Source: Roseicyclus marinus
GTDB lineage: Bacteria; Pseudomonadota; Alphaproteobacteria; Rhodobacterales; Rhodobacteraceae
Length of the DNA: 64,000 bases
Reading direction: 5' to 3'
Assembly: GCF_036322625.1 (NCBI RefSeq)
Contig: NZ_AP027266.1
Location: forward strand, 2,359,001-2,423,000
The stretch's first letter is position 1; each line of letters starts with the position of its first letter. A model generated the notes under the pieces. It did no database searches, had not been told where the DNA came from, and saw only the letters and a list, made by a program, of their open reading frames with translations. This document shows, one piece after another, positions 1-10,115 of this stretch. A program made the position numbers and the translations under genes.

Positions 1-266
1 TGCAACCCGTTTTCCGAGATCACGCGCCCGGGCTGCTCGGTGCTGACCAAGGGCGTCTCGATCCACAGGCCGGGATCCGCCGCATCGCCAAGACTTGCGA
101 CCGAAAAGCCCATGAAGCGCCCATCGCCCTGCGGCAGGGCCGCACCCGTGCCCCCCTCGACCGTGGCCGAAGGATCGACAGCGGCGATCTGGGGCGACAC
201 GTCATCGGGGACGGTCGCGCAGGCACCAAGAGAGACGAGACAGGAAAGGGCGATCACATGTTTCAT
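1..266 (-). CDS. Small lipoprotein, 3' part outside the window
   Basis: Only the first 88 codons are visible; the gene runs off the left edge. The N-terminus starts [16 protein letters not shown], a short hydrophobic signal ending in a lipobox-like SLGAC, so Cys16 would be lipidated after signal peptidase II cleavage. The mature part is polar and Asp/Ala/Gly-rich, with a stretch reading [21 protein letters not shown] do not recognise a named family and assign no function beyond probable membrane-anchored envelope protein. It is divergent from moaA, 91 bp away. The start was chosen because it puts the signal peptide at the N-terminus. Confidence 0.7.
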   Translation of the reverse strand, partial: MKHVIALSCLVSLGACATVPDDVSPQIAAVDPSATVEGGTGAALPQGDGRFMGFSVASLGDAADPGLWIETPLVSTEQPGRVISENGL

Positions 267-357
267 GCGCGCCAACCTAGGGGCATTCCGCGCCCTCTTC
301 AACAGGCTGCGACAGCCTCTCTTGCCTGTGGCCGTCACCGCCCCTAATCTCCGCGCC

Positions 358-1368
358 ATGACCATGACCACGCCCCTCATCGACCCGTTCCATCGCGCCA
401 TCAGCTACCTGCGCGTTTCGGTCACCGACCGCTGCGATTTCCGCTGCGTCTATTGCATGGCCGAGAACATGACCTTCCTTCCCAAGAAGGAATTGCTGAC
501 GCTCGAGGAACTGGACCGGCTCTGTTCCGCCTTCGTCCGCATGGGGGTGCAGAAACTGCGCATCACCGGGGGCGAACCCCTGGTGCGTCGTGACATCATG
601 ACGTTTTTCCGCGCCATGACCCGGCATCTGGATAGTGGCGCGCTCAAGGAACTGACGCTCACGACCAATGGCAGCCAATTGGCGCGGTTCGCCACCGATC
701 TCTACGACGCGGGCGTCCGGCGGGTGAATGTCTCGCTCGACACGCTCGATGACGCGAAATTCGCGGCCATCACCCGCTGGGGCCGCCTGCCCCAGGTGCT
801 CGAAGGGATCGAGGCCGCGCAGAAAGCGGGCCTCAAGGTCAAGATCAACGCCGTGGCGCTGAAGAATTTCAACGAGGATGAGCTCTTCACCCTCCAATCC
901 TGGTGCGCCGACCGGTCCATGGACCTCACCTTCATCGAGGTGATGCCGATGGGCGATCTGGGCAACGAGAACCGGCTCGACCAATATTGGTCGCTCAAGG
1001 ATCTGCGCGCGCGTCTGGCCGAACGCTTCCAGCTCACCGACCTGGCCGAGCGCACGGGCGGCCCCGCCCGCTATGTCCGGCTGGAGGAGACGGGACAGAA
1101 GATCGGCTTCATCACGCCGCTCACCCATAATTTCTGCGAAAGCTGCAACCGCGTGCGGCTGACCTGCACGGGCGAATTGTACATGTGCCTCGGCCAGGAA
1201 GACATGGCCGACCTGCGCGCGCCCTTGCGCGCCAGCGCCGATGATGCCGTGCTCGAGGATGCGATCCGCGCCGCCATCGCCCGCAAGCCCAAGGGGCATG
1301 ATTTCGACTATTCCCGCCAAAGCGTCGCGGGCCAGGTCACCCGCCACATGAGCCATACCGGCGGCTGA
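358..1368 (+). CDS. moaA: GTP 3',8-cyclase MoaA, molybdenum cofactor biosynthesis
   Basis: MoaA is a radical SAM enzyme that rearranges GTP to 3',8-cyclo-7,8-dihydro-GTP in the first step of molybdopterin synthesis. The 336-aa product has the N-terminal [4Fe-4S] motif C26-x3-C30-x2-C33 (CDFRCVYC), the GGEPL SAM-binding strand, a C-terminal second cluster (CESC then a Cys 13 residues on), and the terminal Gly-Gly needed for activity (ends SHTGG). An open frame extends upstream to base 40, but the upstream part is not MoaA-like; ATG 358 gives the usual family length. No moaBCDE genes are adjacent. The only molybdoenzyme in the window is the IorAB-type pair at 14.4-17.1 kb. Confidence 0.97.
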   Translation: MTMTTPLIDPFHRAISYLRVSVTDRCDFRCVYCMAENMTFLPKKELLTLEELDRLCSAFVRMGVQKLRITGGEPLVRRDIMTFFRAMTRHLDSGALKELTLTTNGSQLARFATDLYDAGVRRVNVSLDTLDDAKFAAITRWGRLPQVLEGIEAAQKAGLKVKINAVALKNFNEDELFTLQSWCADRSMDLTFIEVMPMGDLGNENRLDQYWSLKDLRARLAERFQLTDLAERTGGPARYVRLEETGQKIGFITPLTHNFCESCNRVRLTCTGELYMCLGQEDMADLRAPLRASADDAVLEDAIRAAIARKPKGHDFDYSRQSVAGQVTRHMSHTGG

Positions 1369-1373
1369 CCGGA

Positions 1374-1844
1374 TTGGGCGCATCCCGCCTCCGCGCCGCC
1401 CTGTCGCTTGGCATCGCGGGGGCGCTGTCGCTCTTCGCGGCGCTTCTGGCCCATGAAATCCTCACCTTCGGCAGCTCCGGCCACGGGATCATCGGGCGCG
1501 TGACCTGCCCCGATTGGCCCTGCCCGACGCTCTCGGTCATCACCGTGGGGCTCGTGTTCAAGGGGATCGGCGCGGGCCTTGCGCTTGCCTGCCTCGGCGC
1601 GCTCCTGCCCCATGCCCCGGCGCGGCTCTGGGGGGCGGGGCTTTTGTGGGTCTTGCAATACCTCTGGGGGCTTGTCGGCATCGCCTCGGGCTACCGCGAC
1701 CAATTCGGGCCGGACTGGCACTGGTGGCAACCTTTCGCGGTCCTGATGTGGGACCCTGTCACCACGCCCGCCCTGCTGATCGTGGGGCTTTTGGCCTGCC
1801 TCGGGCTCGACCGGCTCATGGCCGGTCCTGCGCGGCCCTCATGA
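1374..1844 (+). CDS. Predicted four-helix integral membrane protein, unknown function
   Basis: This 156-aa protein starts at TTG, five bases after the moaA stop, so it is probably cotranscribed with moaA. About four hydrophobic segments can be seen (roughly residues 8-28, 52-78, 86-106 and 130-150), with a Trp-rich loop (DWHWWQPF) before the last. No motif links it to a known transporter or enzyme. Its 3' end overlaps the convergent META-domain gene by 29 bp. The start codon is uncertain because no strong ribosome site is visible; the frame itself is supported by the regular helix pattern. Confidence 0.6.
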   Translation: MGASRLRAALSLGIAGALSLFAALLAHEILTFGSSGHGIIGRVTCPDWPCPTLSVITVGLVFKGIGAGLALACLGALLPHAPARLWGAGLLWVLQYLWGLVGIASGYRDQFGPDWHWWQPFAVLMWDPVTTPALLIVGLLACLGLDRLMAGPARPS

Positions 1845-3030
1845 TCAGGATCGGCCGCTCCATCGCCAGCAGCACCAAGCCCCCCGTCCCGTCGATATCG
1901 AAGCCCGTCACCTGCGCCAGCGCTGCGAAAAACCGCTGTTCCTGCGCCATGATCGGCTCGGGACAGGCCATCATCGTGGCCCCCGCCTGCCCGATCGCCA
2001 GCCCCTCGCCGGTCAGATCGTAACCGGCGAACCAGCGGTTGCACCCGCCCGATCCCGCCACCCGCCCATCGGCCCCGAAACCAAGCGTCAGACGGCTGTC
2101 CGCGATCACCGGATCGCCCGCGATGCTCTCGACCCGCCACGCCCCCCGCAGCAGGTCTTCGGGCAGCCCGCCGCAGCCCTGCAGGACCTGATCCCCCATC
2201 GCCACCGCCAATGTCTCAGGATAGGGCATCCCCGTCATGCTGTCGCGGCAGATCGCGGGCTTGCGCCGCAGCACCGCGTCCCCTGCCGTCACCCTCAGCG
2301 CGCCCTCGGCTGTCAGGGCGCTTTCCGTCACGGGCAGGATCACATCCTCCATCCCCAGACGGCGCAGCACCATCTGCCCCGACGCGATCTCGACCGACCA
2401 GAAAGGTTCATTGCCCCGCCCGCGATAGGCCCGCGCCTCGGGCGGCAGGGACGCGCGGCATTCGGGCAGCGCCACCCCGTCAAGCGCCACCTGCGCCACG
2501 CCGGCCCTGTCCCAGAAATACGTCTCCGCCTGCCCCGACACCTCGTAGCGCGCGCCCGAGGCGGCGGGGACAGGCGCCATCACCACCCAATCCCGCCCGG
2601 TATCGAGCACCACATTCCCCTCCGCCGCCCCGACGCGCAGGGGCAGATCGCCACAGCGATAGCTTGCGGGAAAAACCCCGGCCTCGTGGCGGACAAGCCC
2701 GATCTCGCCCAGATCGCCCATGGCCCCGTCGAGGACCACAGGTTCCCCCAGCCACTCCGCAACCGCCCCCAGCATCAGACCTGCGCGCAGGATGCCCACG
2801 GCCTCCCCCGGCACCTCCAGCGAAAAGGGGATGGGCACCTGCCGCCCGTCGCTCGGCACCCGCGCCTCGGCCAGGAGCCGCCCATCGGGCGCGGTCAGTT
2901 CGACCACCAGAACCGCATCTTGCGGCAGCGCGATCCTGTCCCGATAGGTCACGCTGCCCGTCAGCCGCTGATCGGCCAGCGCAGCGCCGGCAGACAGCAT
3001 CAGGCAAAGGGCAAGGGCGGCACGGATCAT
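1816..3030 (-). CDS. Exported YbaY/META-domain envelope protein
   Basis: The 404-aa product begins with a Sec signal peptide (MIRAALALCLMLSAGAALA, cleavage near residue 19). It is followed by a YbaY-like beta domain (about 20-115, starting LTGSVTYRDRIALP), a Cys-containing middle region with a YRGRGNEPFWSVEI segment typical of COG3650-type lysozyme-inhibitor/lipoprotein families (about 200-285), and a C-terminal META (HslJ-like) domain (about 290-400) containing GSGGCNRWFAGY and TMMACPE. META proteins are linked to heat or novobiocin resistance and envelope maintenance in other bacteria. A periplasmic role is inferred and the exact function is unknown. Confidence 0.85.
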   Translation of the reverse strand: MIRAALALCLMLSAGAALADQRLTGSVTYRDRIALPQDAVLVVELTAPDGRLLAEARVPSDGRQVPIPFSLEVPGEAVGILRAGLMLGAVAEWLGEPVVLDGAMGDLGEIGLVRHEAGVFPASYRCGDLPLRVGAAEGNVVLDTGRDWVVMAPVPAASGARYEVSGQAETYFWDRAGVAQVALDGVALPECRASLPPEARAYRGRGNEPFWSVEIASGQMVLRRLGMEDVILPVTESALTAEGALRVTAGDAVLRRKPAICRDSMTGMPYPETLAVAMGDQVLQGCGGLPEDLLRGAWRVESIAGDPVIADSRLTLGFGADGRVAGSGGCNRWFAGYDLTGEGLAIGQAGATMMACPEPIMAQEQRFFAALAQVTGFDIDGTGGLVLLAMERPILIMRAAQDRP

Positions 3031-3127
3031 GGCAACCTCCGTAAAAGCAGCCGGGTCAGCCTAACCCCCGCCGCCCCGTCCCGGAACAGATTTCACCGCC
3101 CCTCAAAGCCGCGCGCGAAAACCCGCC

Positions 3128-4291
3128 TCAGGCGGCGGGCAGACGCCGTTCCACGATCTCGGCCCACCACGAACAGCCCGCCGGGATCGCCTCGTCGTTG
3201 AAATTGTATTTCGGGTGGTGGACATTGGCCGTGTCGCCATTGCCGACAAGGATATAGGCCCCCGGCCGCGCATTCGACATGAAGGCGAAATCCTCGCCCC
3301 CCATCACCTGCGGCGCCTCGGCGCAATCGCCCGAAACCGCGCGCGCGACATCGGCGGCAAACTCCGTCTGGGCATCGGCATTGATCATCACCGGATAGCC
3401 GCGCCGGTAATCGACCCGCGCCGCGCCCCCGAATGTCGCCGCCGTCCCCTCGGCAATCGCCTTCAGCCGTTCCTCGGCCATGTCCTGGATACCGGGGTCA
3501 AGCGTGCGCACCGTGCCCTTCAGATGCACGGTCTCGGGGATGACGTTATAGGCCTTGGACCCTGTCTCGAAGCTTGTCACCGACACGACCACCTGTTTCA
3601 CCGGGTCCGCATTGCGGCTGGCAATCGTCTGCAACGCCAGCACGATATGGGACGCGATCACCGTGGTATCGAGCGTGTCATGGGGCTTGGCCGCATGACC
3701 GCCCCGGCCCGTCACGTAGATGTCGAATTGATCGGCCGCGGCAAAGAACGGGCCGGACCGGATCGCGAATTGGCCGGTCGGAACCCCCGGCCAATTGTGC
3801 ATCCCGTAGACCTCTTCGATGTTCCAGCGCTCCATGATCCCGTCATCGACCATTTCCTTGCCGCCGCCGCCGCCTTCTTCGGCGGGCTGAAAGATCACGG
3901 CCACCGTCCCGTCGAAATTGCGCGTCTCGGCCAGGTACTTGGCCGCGCCCAACAGCATGGCGGTATGCCCGTCATGCCCGCAGGCATGCATCGCGCCCGG
4001 CGTTTTCGACGCGTAGTCCAGACCCGTCTCCTCGTGGATCGGCAGCGCATCCATATCCGCGCGCAGCCCGATGGTGCGCCCCGACCTGTCGGATTTGCCC
4101 TTGATGATCCCCACGACGCCCGTGCGCCCCAGCCCCGTCACCACCTCGTCACAGCCGAATTCGCGCAGCTTTTCGGCCACCACGGCGCTGGTGCGATGCG
4201 TCTCGAACAGGATCTCGGGGTTCTCGTGCAGATCGCGCCGCCACGCGGTGATCTCGGGCAGCAATTCGGCGAAACGGTTCTTGACGGGCAT
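3128..4291 (-). CDS. M20 family amidohydrolase (HipO-like), paralogue A
   Basis: This 387-aa zinc hydrolase of the M20D (hippurate/aminoacyl amidohydrolase) family would cleave N-acyl amino acids or related amides in the cytoplasm. Visible motifs are the HACGHDGHT metal site, the PAEEGGG catalytic Glu segment, a GRGGHAAKPH dimerisation-domain site and MGGEDFAFM near the C-terminus. The open frame extends upstream but MPVKNRFAE matches the N-termini of the two neighbouring paralogues, which fixes the start at 4291. It is the last gene of a four-gene minus-strand operon after argE-like and two paralogues; the gap to the previous gene is 23 bp. The substrate cannot be told from sequence. Confidence 0.92.
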   Translation of the reverse strand: MPVKNRFAELLPEITAWRRDLHENPEILFETHRTSAVVAEKLREFGCDEVVTGLGRTGVVGIIKGKSDRSGRTIGLRADMDALPIHEETGLDYASKTPGAMHACGHDGHTAMLLGAAKYLAETRNFDGTVAVIFQPAEEGGGGGKEMVDDGIMERWNIEEVYGMHNWPGVPTGQFAIRSGPFFAAADQFDIYVTGRGGHAAKPHDTLDTTVIASHIVLALQTIASRNADPVKQVVVSVTSFETGSKAYNVIPETVHLKGTVRTLDPGIQDMAEERLKAIAEGTAATFGGAARVDYRRGYPVMINADAQTEFAADVARAVSGDCAEAPQVMGGEDFAFMSNARPGAYILVGNGDTANVHHPKYNFNDEAIPAGCSWWAEIVERRLPAA

Positions 4292-4314
4292 CTTTCTCTC
4301 TCCTTCTGAGGGCG

Positions 4315-5478
4315 TCAGGCGGTCGGCAATCGTCGCTCGACCAGTTCGGCGAAGAAACTGCATCCATAGGGGATGGCCTCGTCGTCGAACGCATATTTCG
4401 GGTGATGGCACATGGCGCTGTCGCCATTGCCCATGAAGACATAGGCGCCGGGCACCTTCTCCAGCATGTAGCTGAAATCCTCGGACGGCATGATCGGTTG
4501 GGTATCCTCGATCACGCCCCGGCCCACCGCGCGGGCGGCATCGCTGGCGCGCACGGCGCCTTCGGCATCGTTCACCGTCACCGGATAGCCGGGGTGCCAG
4601 ATGACCTCCGCGCTTGCACCGAATGCAGCCGCCGTATGCACCGCCACCTCGCGCACCCGCGCCTCGGCTAGCTGTCGGTATTCGGGGTCGAGCGTGCGCA
4701 CCGTCCCCTCCATCCGCGCCACGTCGGGGATGATGTTCGACGCCCCGCTGTCGGTGCCAAAGGTGCCGACCGTCAGCACCACGCGCTTGAGCGGGTCCAC
4801 GTTGCGCGACACGATGGAATGCAGCGCGATCAGGATATGGGCCGCGACCAGCGTGGTGTCGATGGCGCGATGCGGTTCCGCCGCATGGCCGCCCTTGCCC
4901 GTCACGATGATCTCGAATTCATCCGAACTTGCCTGCAAGGGACCGGGCCTTGTCGCGAAAATCCCCACCGGAATCCCCGGCGCATTGTGGATGCCGTAGA
5001 TCTCGTCGACCGGAAAGCGGGTGAACAACCCGTCGTCGATCATCGCCTTGGCCCCCGCGCCCCCCTCTTCGGCAGGCTGGAAGATCACCACGACGCTCCC
5101 GTCGAAATTCCGCGTCTCGGCCAGATACTTGGCCGCCCCCAGCAGCATCGCGGTATGCCCGTCATGCCCGCAGGCATGCATCTTGCCCGGCACCTTGGAG
5201 GCATAGGGCAGCCCCGTCGCCTCCTCGATCGGCAGCGCATCCATGTCGGCGCGCAACCCGATCGCGCGCCGCGAGGCCCCCTTGCCCCGGATCACACCCA
5301 CGACGCCCGTCCGCCCGACGCCTTCCACCACCTCATCGACGCCGAACTCGCGCAGCCGCGCGGCGACAAAGGCCGCCGTCTCATGCACCTCGTAAAGAAG
5401 CTCGGGGTTCTCATGCAGATGATGCCGCCAGCCCGCGATCTCGGGCAGCATCTCGGCGAAACGGTTCTTGATCGGCAT
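4315..5478 (-). CDS. M20 family amidohydrolase (HipO-like), paralogue B
   Basis: The 387-aa second member of the tandem set has the same architecture: MPIKNRFAEMLPEI N-terminus, HACGHDGHTAML metal site, PAEEGGAGAK catalytic segment, GKGGHAAEPH lid site and MPSEDFSYML near the end. The N-terminal core is very similar to paralogues A and C, with a shared segment around the metal site, while the dimerisation domains differ more. That points to diverged substrate preferences after duplication. It lies 10 bp after paralogue C and 23 bp before paralogue A. Activity on N-acyl or N-carbamoyl amino acids is an inference from the family. Confidence 0.92.
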   Translation of the reverse strand: MPIKNRFAEMLPEIAGWRHHLHENPELLYEVHETAAFVAARLREFGVDEVVEGVGRTGVVGVIRGKGASRRAIGLRADMDALPIEEATGLPYASKVPGKMHACGHDGHTAMLLGAAKYLAETRNFDGSVVVIFQPAEEGGAGAKAMIDDGLFTRFPVDEIYGIHNAPGIPVGIFATRPGPLQASSDEFEIIVTGKGGHAAEPHRAIDTTLVAAHILIALHSIVSRNVDPLKRVVLTVGTFGTDSGASNIIPDVARMEGTVRTLDPEYRQLAEARVREVAVHTAAAFGASAEVIWHPGYPVTVNDAEGAVRASDAARAVGRGVIEDTQPIMPSEDFSYMLEKVPGAYVFMGNGDSAMCHHPKYAFDDEAIPYGCSFFAELVERRLPTA

Positions 5479-5488
5479 ATGTCCCCCC

Positions 5489-6661
5489 TCAGCCCACCGG
5501 CATCCGGCGCTCGATCAACTCGGCGAAAAACGAACAGCCATAGGGGATCGCATCGTCGTTGAAATCATATTCCGGGTGATGGACCTTTTTCGTATCCCCA
5601 TTCCCGATATGGACAAAGGCACCGGGCCGGGCCTGCAGCATGTAGCTGAAATCCTCGGCCCCCATGCGCGGCGGGCGGCCCCAGCGGACCATCCCCTGCC
5701 CCGCCACGGCCTCGCAGACCTCGGCGGCAAGCCGCGCGTTCTCCTCGTGGTTCACCGTCACCGGATAGCCCCGCTCATAGGTCACCTCGGCGCTGCAGCC
5801 ATAGGCCTCCGCCGTGGCCGTCACGATGGCCTTGATCCGCGCCTCGGCCAGATCGCGCACGCCCTCGTCGAGCGTCCGCACGGTTCCGGCCAGCATCACG
5901 CTGTCATCCACCACATTCGTCGCCGCCGATTCCGTCTGCATCACGCAGATCGACACCACCACCGATTTCAGCGGATCGACCGACCGGCTGGCGACCGTCT
6001 GCAATGCCATGACCGTCGCACAGGCCGCAGGCACCGGGTCGATCACGTTATGGGGCTGGGCCGCGTGACCGCCGCGCCCCCGCACGACGACCCGCAATTC
6101 ATCCGCCGCCGCCATGATCGGCCCGGGTGCCACGCCGAATTCGCCCACGGGCAATCCCGGCTCATTGTGCATCCCGTAGACCTCGCGGACGCCCCAACGC
6201 TCCATCACCCCGTCCTCGATCATGGCAAGCGCACCCGCGCCCCCCTCCTCGGCCGGTTGAAAGAGCAAGACCACCGTCCCGTCGAAATTCCGCGTCTCGG
6301 CCAGGTATTTCGCCGCCCCCAAAAGCATCGCCGTATGCCCGTCATGGCCACAGGCATGCATCTTTCCCGCCGTCTTCGAGGCATGGGGGAGCCCGGTCTT
6401 TTCCGACATCGGCAGCGCGTCCATATCCGCCCGCAACCCGATACAGGCCCCGCGCGTGTCGCTCCGCCCCCGGATCACGCCCACGACACCCGACCGGCCC
6501 ACGCCGGCCACCACCTCGTCGCAGCCGAAGTCCCGCAGCCTGTCCGCCACCAGCGCGGATGTGCGCGGCAGATCATAGAGGATCTCAGGGTTCTCATGCA
6601 GATCACGCCGCCACGCGGTGATTTCCTCGTGCAGATCGGCCAGACGGTTCTTCACGGGCAT
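5489..6661 (-). CDS. M20 family amidohydrolase (HipO-like), paralogue C
   Basis: This 390-aa paralogue is the first of the three M20D genes to be transcribed. It shows HACGHDGHTAML, PAEEGGAGAL, GRGGHAAQPH and MGAEDFSYML, matching A and B position for position, and starts MPVKNRLADL. It begins only 4 bp after the argE-like stop, so translation is probably coupled. Its lid domain carries several residues unlike A and B (for example an Ala-Ala-Cys-Ala stretch in place of a beta-branched run), which suggests a different substrate. The family assignment is secure; the substrate is not known. Confidence 0.92.
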   Translation of the reverse strand: MPVKNRLADLHEEITAWRRDLHENPEILYDLPRTSALVADRLRDFGCDEVVAGVGRSGVVGVIRGRSDTRGACIGLRADMDALPMSEKTGLPHASKTAGKMHACGHDGHTAMLLGAAKYLAETRNFDGTVVLLFQPAEEGGAGALAMIEDGVMERWGVREVYGMHNEPGLPVGEFGVAPGPIMAAADELRVVVRGRGGHAAQPHNVIDPVPAACATVMALQTVASRSVDPLKSVVVSICVMQTESAATNVVDDSVMLAGTVRTLDEGVRDLAEARIKAIVTATAEAYGCSAEVTYERGYPVTVNHEENARLAAEVCEAVAGQGMVRWGRPPRMGAEDFSYMLQARPGAFVHIGNGDTKKVHHPEYDFNDDAIPYGCSFFAELIERRMPVG

Positions 6662-6665
6662 GTCG

Positions 6666-7826
6666 TCATCCTTCGTTCAAGACGCCCAGCAGCCGCTCCA
6701 TGAAGGCTTCGCCCTTGGTCAGCTGCTCGACATACATGTATTCATTGGGTTGATGGGCCTGCGCGATATTGCCAGGGCCGCAGACGATGGCCGAATAGCC
6801 CGCATCCTGGAACTGCCCCGCCTCGGTCCCGTAGCTTACCACGGCCGTGCCGTTCTCGCCGGTCAACCGCCGCACCAATGCTTCCGCCGCGCCATCTTGT
6901 TCCGCGCGCAGCCCCGGAATGTCCCAGCGCGGCAGGGCGGTGATGCCCGCCTCGGGCCGCACCGCCTTCATCCCCGCCTCGATCCGGGCGATCTCTTCCA
7001 GGATGCGCTCGGCCCACAGGGCATTGGGCTCCGCCGGAACCGTCCTTGCCGACAGGACAAACGTGCAATCCTTGGCCGTGATGTTATGCGCCGTCCCGCC
7101 CTGGATCATCCCCACATGGAGCGAGGTATAGGGCGGGTCGTAATCGCTCGCCGGATCGGCCTTTTCCGCGTTTTCCGCATTCACCCGGTTGGCCCAGTCG
7201 ATCAGCCGCGCCGCTTCCATGATCGCCGACACGCCCCGATAGGCGAGCGAGGAATGCACCTCGAACCCGTGGAAATGCAGGTCGAACCCCACGCCTCCCT
7301 TGTGGCCGTTCACGATGCCCCATTCGGTGGGCTCCCCGATGATGGCCAGCGCGGCTTTCGGCATATGGGCCTGCATCGCCGCGATCATCGGCGGCGCGCC
7401 GGTGCAGCCGATCTCCTCGTCCCGGCTCAGGCACAGTTGTAGCGGCCGCTTCACGCCGCGCTTGTGCGCCTCGACCGTGGCCCAGATCGCCAGCGCGTCG
7501 AATCCTTTCATGTCGCAGGTGCCGCGCCCGTAAAGCTTGCCGTCCTTTTCCACCACGCTGAACGGGTCACTGTCCCAGGCCTGCCCATCGACCGGCACGA
7601 CATCGGTATGACCCGACAAGATCACGCCGCCCGCGACCTCGGGGCCGACATGGGCATAGAGACTGGCCTTGGTCCCGGTCGGGTCCATGTCGCGGTGGCA
7701 GGCGATGCCATGCCCGCCAAGATAATCTTCGACCCAATCGACCAGCGGCAGGTTGCTGTCGCGGCTGACGGACGGAAAGGACACAAGCCTGTCGAGCAGG
7801 GCCCGCGGACTGAGGACAGCGGTCAT
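6666..7826 (-). CDS. argE: Acetylornithine deacetylase-like M20 peptidase (ArgE family)
   Basis: The 386-aa product has the ArgE/DapE/CPG2 signatures: SGHTDVVPVDGQ (metal His), GRGTCDMKGF (bridging Asp), SRDEEIGCTGA (catalytic Glu) and GPGNIAQAHQPNEY (C-terminal metal His). ArgE removes acetate from N2-acetylornithine. In this setting it may equally be a general N-acyl amino acid deacylase feeding from the adjacent peptide transporter. A longer frame opens at 7868, but a GGAG ribosome site 7 bp before ATG 7826 decides the start. It heads an operon with three further M20 enzymes and is divergent from the ABC transporter genes (223 bp between starts). Confidence 0.88.
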   Translation of the reverse strand: MTAVLSPRALLDRLVSFPSVSRDSNLPLVDWVEDYLGGHGIACHRDMDPTGTKASLYAHVGPEVAGGVILSGHTDVVPVDGQAWDSDPFSVVEKDGKLYGRGTCDMKGFDALAIWATVEAHKRGVKRPLQLCLSRDEEIGCTGAPPMIAAMQAHMPKAALAIIGEPTEWGIVNGHKGGVGFDLHFHGFEVHSSLAYRGVSAIMEAARLIDWANRVNAENAEKADPASDYDPPYTSLHVGMIQGGTAHNITAKDCTFVLSARTVPAEPNALWAERILEEIARIEAGMKAVRPEAGITALPRWDIPGLRAEQDGAAEALVRRLTGENGTAVVSYGTEAGQFQDAGYSAIVCGPGNIAQAHQPNEYMYVEQLTKGEAFMERLLGVLNEG

Positions 7827-7947
7827 GGAATGCTCCGGGTGATTGCCCGCCGACCCTGTGCCAGCCATGCCGGGCCGTCAAGCCCGCGCCGGAAATGCTG
7901 CACAACCATTAGGCACCTGCCGAAACCGGGTGCAACTTCCGGCGATT

Positions 7948-7969
7948 GCGGCTTGCGAGCCGCTTTTTT
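7948..7969 (+). terminator. Terminator-like hairpin in the argE/dpp divergent region
   Basis: A 6-bp perfect stem (GCGGCT/AGCCGC) with a TGCG loop is followed by six T residues on the plus strand. No plus-strand gene ends just upstream, so it would act, if at all, on the leader of the ABC transporter transcript or on readthrough. It also overlaps possible -35/-10 spacing (TTGCGG, CATGTT), so it could be fortuitous within a promoter. Confidence 0.35.
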
Positions 7970-8049
7970 CATGTTAGCGTCACCAAAGATTGCAGCCGCC
8001 CACGCATCGACAAGAGGCGGCGCACCAACAGGTAGGGGAGCATCTGACG

Positions 8050-9049
<1,000 letters not shown>

Positions 9050-9057
<8 letters not shown>

Positions 9058-10087
9058 CATGGGAACCCGGAAAAAACTGGTCGAGGTCAAGAACCTCAAG
9101 ATGCATTTCCCGATCCGCTCGGGCCTCCTGCGCCGCGTCACCGGCGCGGTCAAAGCCGTCGATGACGTGAGCTTCGACATTTTCGAGGGCGAGACGCTGG
9201 GCCTTGTGGGCGAATCCGGTTGCGGCAAATCCACCTGCGGCCGCGCCGTCCTGCGGCTTTATGAACCGACCGCGGGCTCGATCATCCTCGATGGCGAGGA
9301 AATCGCCCACGCCCCCTTCGACAAGCTGCGCCGCCTGCGCCCCAAGATGCAGATGGTCTTCCAGGACCCCCAGGCCTCGCTCAACCCCCGCATGACGGTG
9401 GCGGGCATCATCGGCGAACCGCTGATGGAACATGGCAAGATGTCGTCCAAGGAACGGCTCGACCGCATCTACGAATTGATGGATGCCGTGGGCCTCAACC
9501 GCGATTTCGCCAACCGCTACCCGCACGAGTTTTCCGGCGGCCAGCGCCAGCGGATCGGCATCGCCCGCGCGCTCGCGCTCAACCCCAAATTCATCGTCTG
9601 CGACGAACCCATCGCCGCGCTTGACGTGTCGATCCAGGCCCAGGTCGTCAATCTTCTGGAAGAACTCCAGGACAAGCTCGGCCTGACCTATCTCTTCATC
9701 TCCCACGATCTGTCCATGGTCCGCCACATCGCCGACCGCGTCGTGGTGATGTATCTGGGCAAGGTGGCCGAGATCGGGCCCCGCGACGGGCTCTACGACG
9801 ATCCGCTCCACCCCTATACCAAGGCGCTCCTGTCGGCCGTGCCCGAACCCGATCCGGTGGCCCATGACAGCGCCAACCGCACGATCCTGCAAGGCGATGT
9901 GCCCAGCCCCGCCAACCCGCCCAAGGGCTGCAACTTCTCGACCCGCTGCCCCGTGGCGATGGACATCTGCCGCCGCCTCGACCCCGAGGTGACCGAGGTC
10001 AAGCCGGGCCGCTTCGTCGCCTGCCACCTCTATACCGAGACAACAAGCCAGACCGCGGGCAACGCGGCACAAACCGTTGGGGCATGA
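9050..10087 (+). CDS. dppF: Peptide ABC transporter ATP-binding protein (DppF/OppF type)
   Basis: The 345-aa second ATPase has Walker [10 protein letters not shown], signature [14 protein letters not shown], Walker [13 protein letters not shown] and H-loop ISHDLSMV, with the oligopeptide-type C-terminal Cys motif ([14 protein letters not shown]). The start ATG 9050 overlaps the dppD stop by 8 bp, as expected for a coupled heterodimer pair; ATG 9059 is an alternative start two codons after the upstream stop. In the Walker B region Ile replaces the usual second Thr (EPIAALD), a common DppF variant. It energises the permeases DppB and DppC. Confidence 0.93.
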
Positions 10088-10115
10088 GCATCCAACAAGG
10101 AGAGAGAGACAGAAA

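Noticed and set aside
3128..6661. M20 triplication as a recent transposon-driven duplication
   Set aside because: No insertion sequence or terminal repeats flank the genes, and the paralogues have clearly diverged.
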